Below are positions 5,300 through 6,015 of a stretch of 6,015 nt of DNA, one piece after another. Position numbers and translations under genes: made by a program. This DNA comes from an uncultured Selenomonadaceae bacterium. Its GTDB lineage: Bacteria; Bacillota; Negativicutes; Selenomonadales; Selenomonadaceae. Location: contig CAJTSO010000011.1 of NCBI GenBank assembly GCA_910579115.1, positions 40,802-46,816 on the forward strand, read 5' to 3'. The notes beneath the pieces were generated by a model, which saw only the letters and a program-made list of their open reading frames with translations, was not told where the DNA came from and made no database searches. Each line of letters opens with the position of its first letter. The first letter of the stretch is position 1.

Positions 5300-5334
5300 A
5301 AAAACAGCCGTGCATTTATTAGCGGCTGTTTTTT
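5300..5334 (+). terminator. intrinsic terminator T3, probably bidirectional
   Basis: AAAACAGCCG (5301-5310) and CGGCTGTTTT (5323-5332) form a perfect 10-bp stem around a 12-nt loop, followed by T to 5334 and preceded by an A-run. It should end the riboswitch-region transcript. It also lies in the leader of the next gene if the promoter at 5258-5287 is used. Confidence 0.9.
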
Positions 5335-5370
5335 AGGATTGTTCAGTGGACTATCTATCAGAAGGAAGGA

Positions 5371-5715
5371 ATGGCAGTGAATACAATTAGGGATCAAAAG
5401 GAAAAAACGGTCATAAATAATGCAACAGGGGATTGGGCGCCTAATCCCCATACGAAGATGGTTGAGCTTACGCCGATTGAAGAGCGGATCAAAGAGGAAC
5501 GGCCGCAGCTGGCCGGGGGAATGACCAGATTGCGAAGTATTCTGGGGGAGGATATCTATAATAAGCGGGTTGCTTCGCTGGTCAATATCACCCGCAGCGG
5601 TGAGACATTGATGGTTGTTGCCGGCTCCTTTATGGAGCGTTCTATGCTTGAACGGGATTGTATCCCTGCTTTTAAGGAAGCTTTTGGCGTGGCAATGGTC
5701 AGGGTTGTCGTTTAA
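5371..5715 (+). CDS. small protein with DnaA N-terminal-like C-terminal half, hypothetical
   Basis: The product is a 114-residue cytosolic protein with no signal peptide or membrane span. Residues 1-45 are polar and probably flexible (NNATGDWAPNPHTKMVE at 16-32). Residues about 50-114 (LRSILGEDIYNKRVASL, then GETLMVVAGSF, then LERDCIPAFKEAFG and VRVVV) follow the helix/strand/helix/strand layout of the DnaA domain I fold. That fold mediates DnaA self-association and helicase or regulator contacts, and similar segments occur at the C-termini of some Firmicutes replication-associated proteins. The resemblance is by pattern only, and the ATPase and DNA-binding domains of DnaA are absent. AGAAGGAAGGA lies directly before the ATG at 5371; a GTG at 5377 would have an equally good spacing and cannot be excluded. 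Terminator T3 lies 36 bp upstream, and no clear terminator follows apart from a long-looped inverted repeat at 5737-5795. Confidence 0.8.
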   Translation: MAVNTIRDQKEKTVINNATGDWAPNPHTKMVELTPIEERIKEERPQLAGGMTRLRSILGEDIYNKRVASLVNITRSGETLMVVAGSFMERSMLERDCIPAFKEAFGVAMVRVVV

Positions 5716-5727
5716 TAAATGATTTGA

Positions 5728-5838
5728 TTATTTACGCCATCGCTTATGAAAATGATGCAGATAATACCCTTCCTCTTTGCATAGAAAAGCGATGGAGACA
5801 TAAGTTTTACCGCATTGGCTGGTGGTGACAGAGGTCAT
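5728..5838 (-). CDS. weak candidate 36-residue ORF on the minus strand
   Basis: A minus-strand frame from ATG (5838-5836) to TAA (5730-5728) would encode MTSVTTSQCGKTYVSIAFL, then a cysteine-containing, His/Arg/Lys-rich end HHFHKRWRK. The frame stays open slightly upstream, to a TGA, without a better start. The ribosome binding site is poor (only AGG) and no clear promoter is seen. It could be a small basic protein, the end of a decayed gene, or chance. No family is recognised. Confidence 0.2.
   Translation of the reverse strand: MTSVTTSQCGKTYVSIAFLCKEEGYYLHHFHKRWRK
5737..5795. repeat. inverted repeat with 41-nt spacer
   Basis: CCATCGCTT (5737-5745) and AAGCGATGG (5787-5795) are perfectly complementary. 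A second pair, CTTATG (5743-5748) and CATAAG (5799-5804), overlaps the same flanks. The loop is long and no T-run follows, so a classical terminator is unlikely. An operator-like or long-hairpin role is possible. Confidence 0.4.
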
Positions 5839-5848
5839 TTTGCCTGTT

Positions 5849-5877
5849 TTGAAAATCCAATCTAATATTCCTATATA
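5849..5877 (+). promoter_or_regulatory. promoter for the exported-protein gene
   Basis: TTGAAA (5849-5854) and TATATA (5872-5877) are exactly 17 bases apart. Transcription would start near 5884, leaving a leader of only about 14 nt before the ATG at 5898. Confidence 0.6.
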
Positions 5878-5897
5878 TCACATTCTCTTACAAAATC

Positions 5898-6015
5898 ATG
5901 ACAAGAAAAAGTTTGCTACTGACACTGGCATTGCTATGGTCATCCCTCGCGGCATATGCCGGAGGCGAGAAGCTCTATTTCGGAGCCACAGAAACCATTC
6001 CCGGTGTCACAATCA
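5898..6015 (+). CDS. N-terminus of an exported protein (partial, 3' end outside window)
   Basis: The first 39 codons begin MTRKSLLLTLALLWSSLAAYA, a textbook Sec signal peptide: a basic Arg-Lys start, a leucine-rich core at residues 5-14, and a likely signal peptidase I cut after AYA (residue 21). The mature start would be GGEKLYFGATETIPGVTI. The gene is truncated by the window edge and too little remains to name a family. No AGGAGG-like site precedes the ATG (the upstream bases are CTCTTACAAAATC), unlike the other genes here, so either translation is leader-poor or the true start differs. An in-frame stop at 5850-5852 limits upstream extension, and no other ATG, GTG or TTG start lies between. 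It has its own promoter and is not obviously part of the upstream operon. Confidence 0.65.
   Translation, partial: MTRKSLLLTLALLWSSLAAYAGGEKLYFGATETIPGVTI

Overview
The window is about 6 kb of mid-GC DNA with compact, co-directional genes, strong purine-rich ribosome binding sites, a sigma70/sigmaA-type promoter of near-consensus form and intrinsic terminators. This fits a Firmicutes-type (Bacillota) bacterium. A Negativicutes relative is possible from the gene mix, but no gene here proves the lineage. All convincing genes lie on the + strand.

Left part (1-4468), a housekeeping and transport block. The tail of an unidentified gene overlaps by 4 bp a lipid-kinase-like gene of the diacylglycerol kinase/YegS family. 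That gene is followed after 19 bp by mtnA (methionine salvage). A clear promoter (TTGACC-17-TATAAT) then starts yebC. After yebC comes a perfect 18-bp hairpin closed by a GCAA tetraloop, then an MdtG-like MFS exporter gene and, 2 bp after it, a 69-residue membrane-anchored, charged helical protein. The last two look translationally coupled.

Middle part (4469-5370), about 900 bp without a convincing protein gene but dense in RNA signals. It holds a strong promoter (TTGACA-17-TATCAT), a 5'-end hairpin, a well-conserved cobalamin riboswitch, a post-aptamer hairpin and a terminator whose apical loop is complementary to that hairpin's loop. A roughly 74-nt diverged direct repeat follows, carrying a hairpin whose pairing is kept in both copies. 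A second terminator sits between the copies. More hairpins, another promoter and a third terminator complete the region. This is the most interesting part: a B12 riboswitch that seems to control either a non-coding RNA or a decayed gene.

Right part (5371-6015). A 114-residue protein, whose C-terminal half resembles the DnaA N-terminal domain, is followed by a 180-bp gap with an inverted repeat and a weak minus-strand ORF. The window ends in the first 39 codons of a gene for an exported protein with a signal peptide. That gene has a good promoter but no visible ribosome binding site, unlike the other genes.
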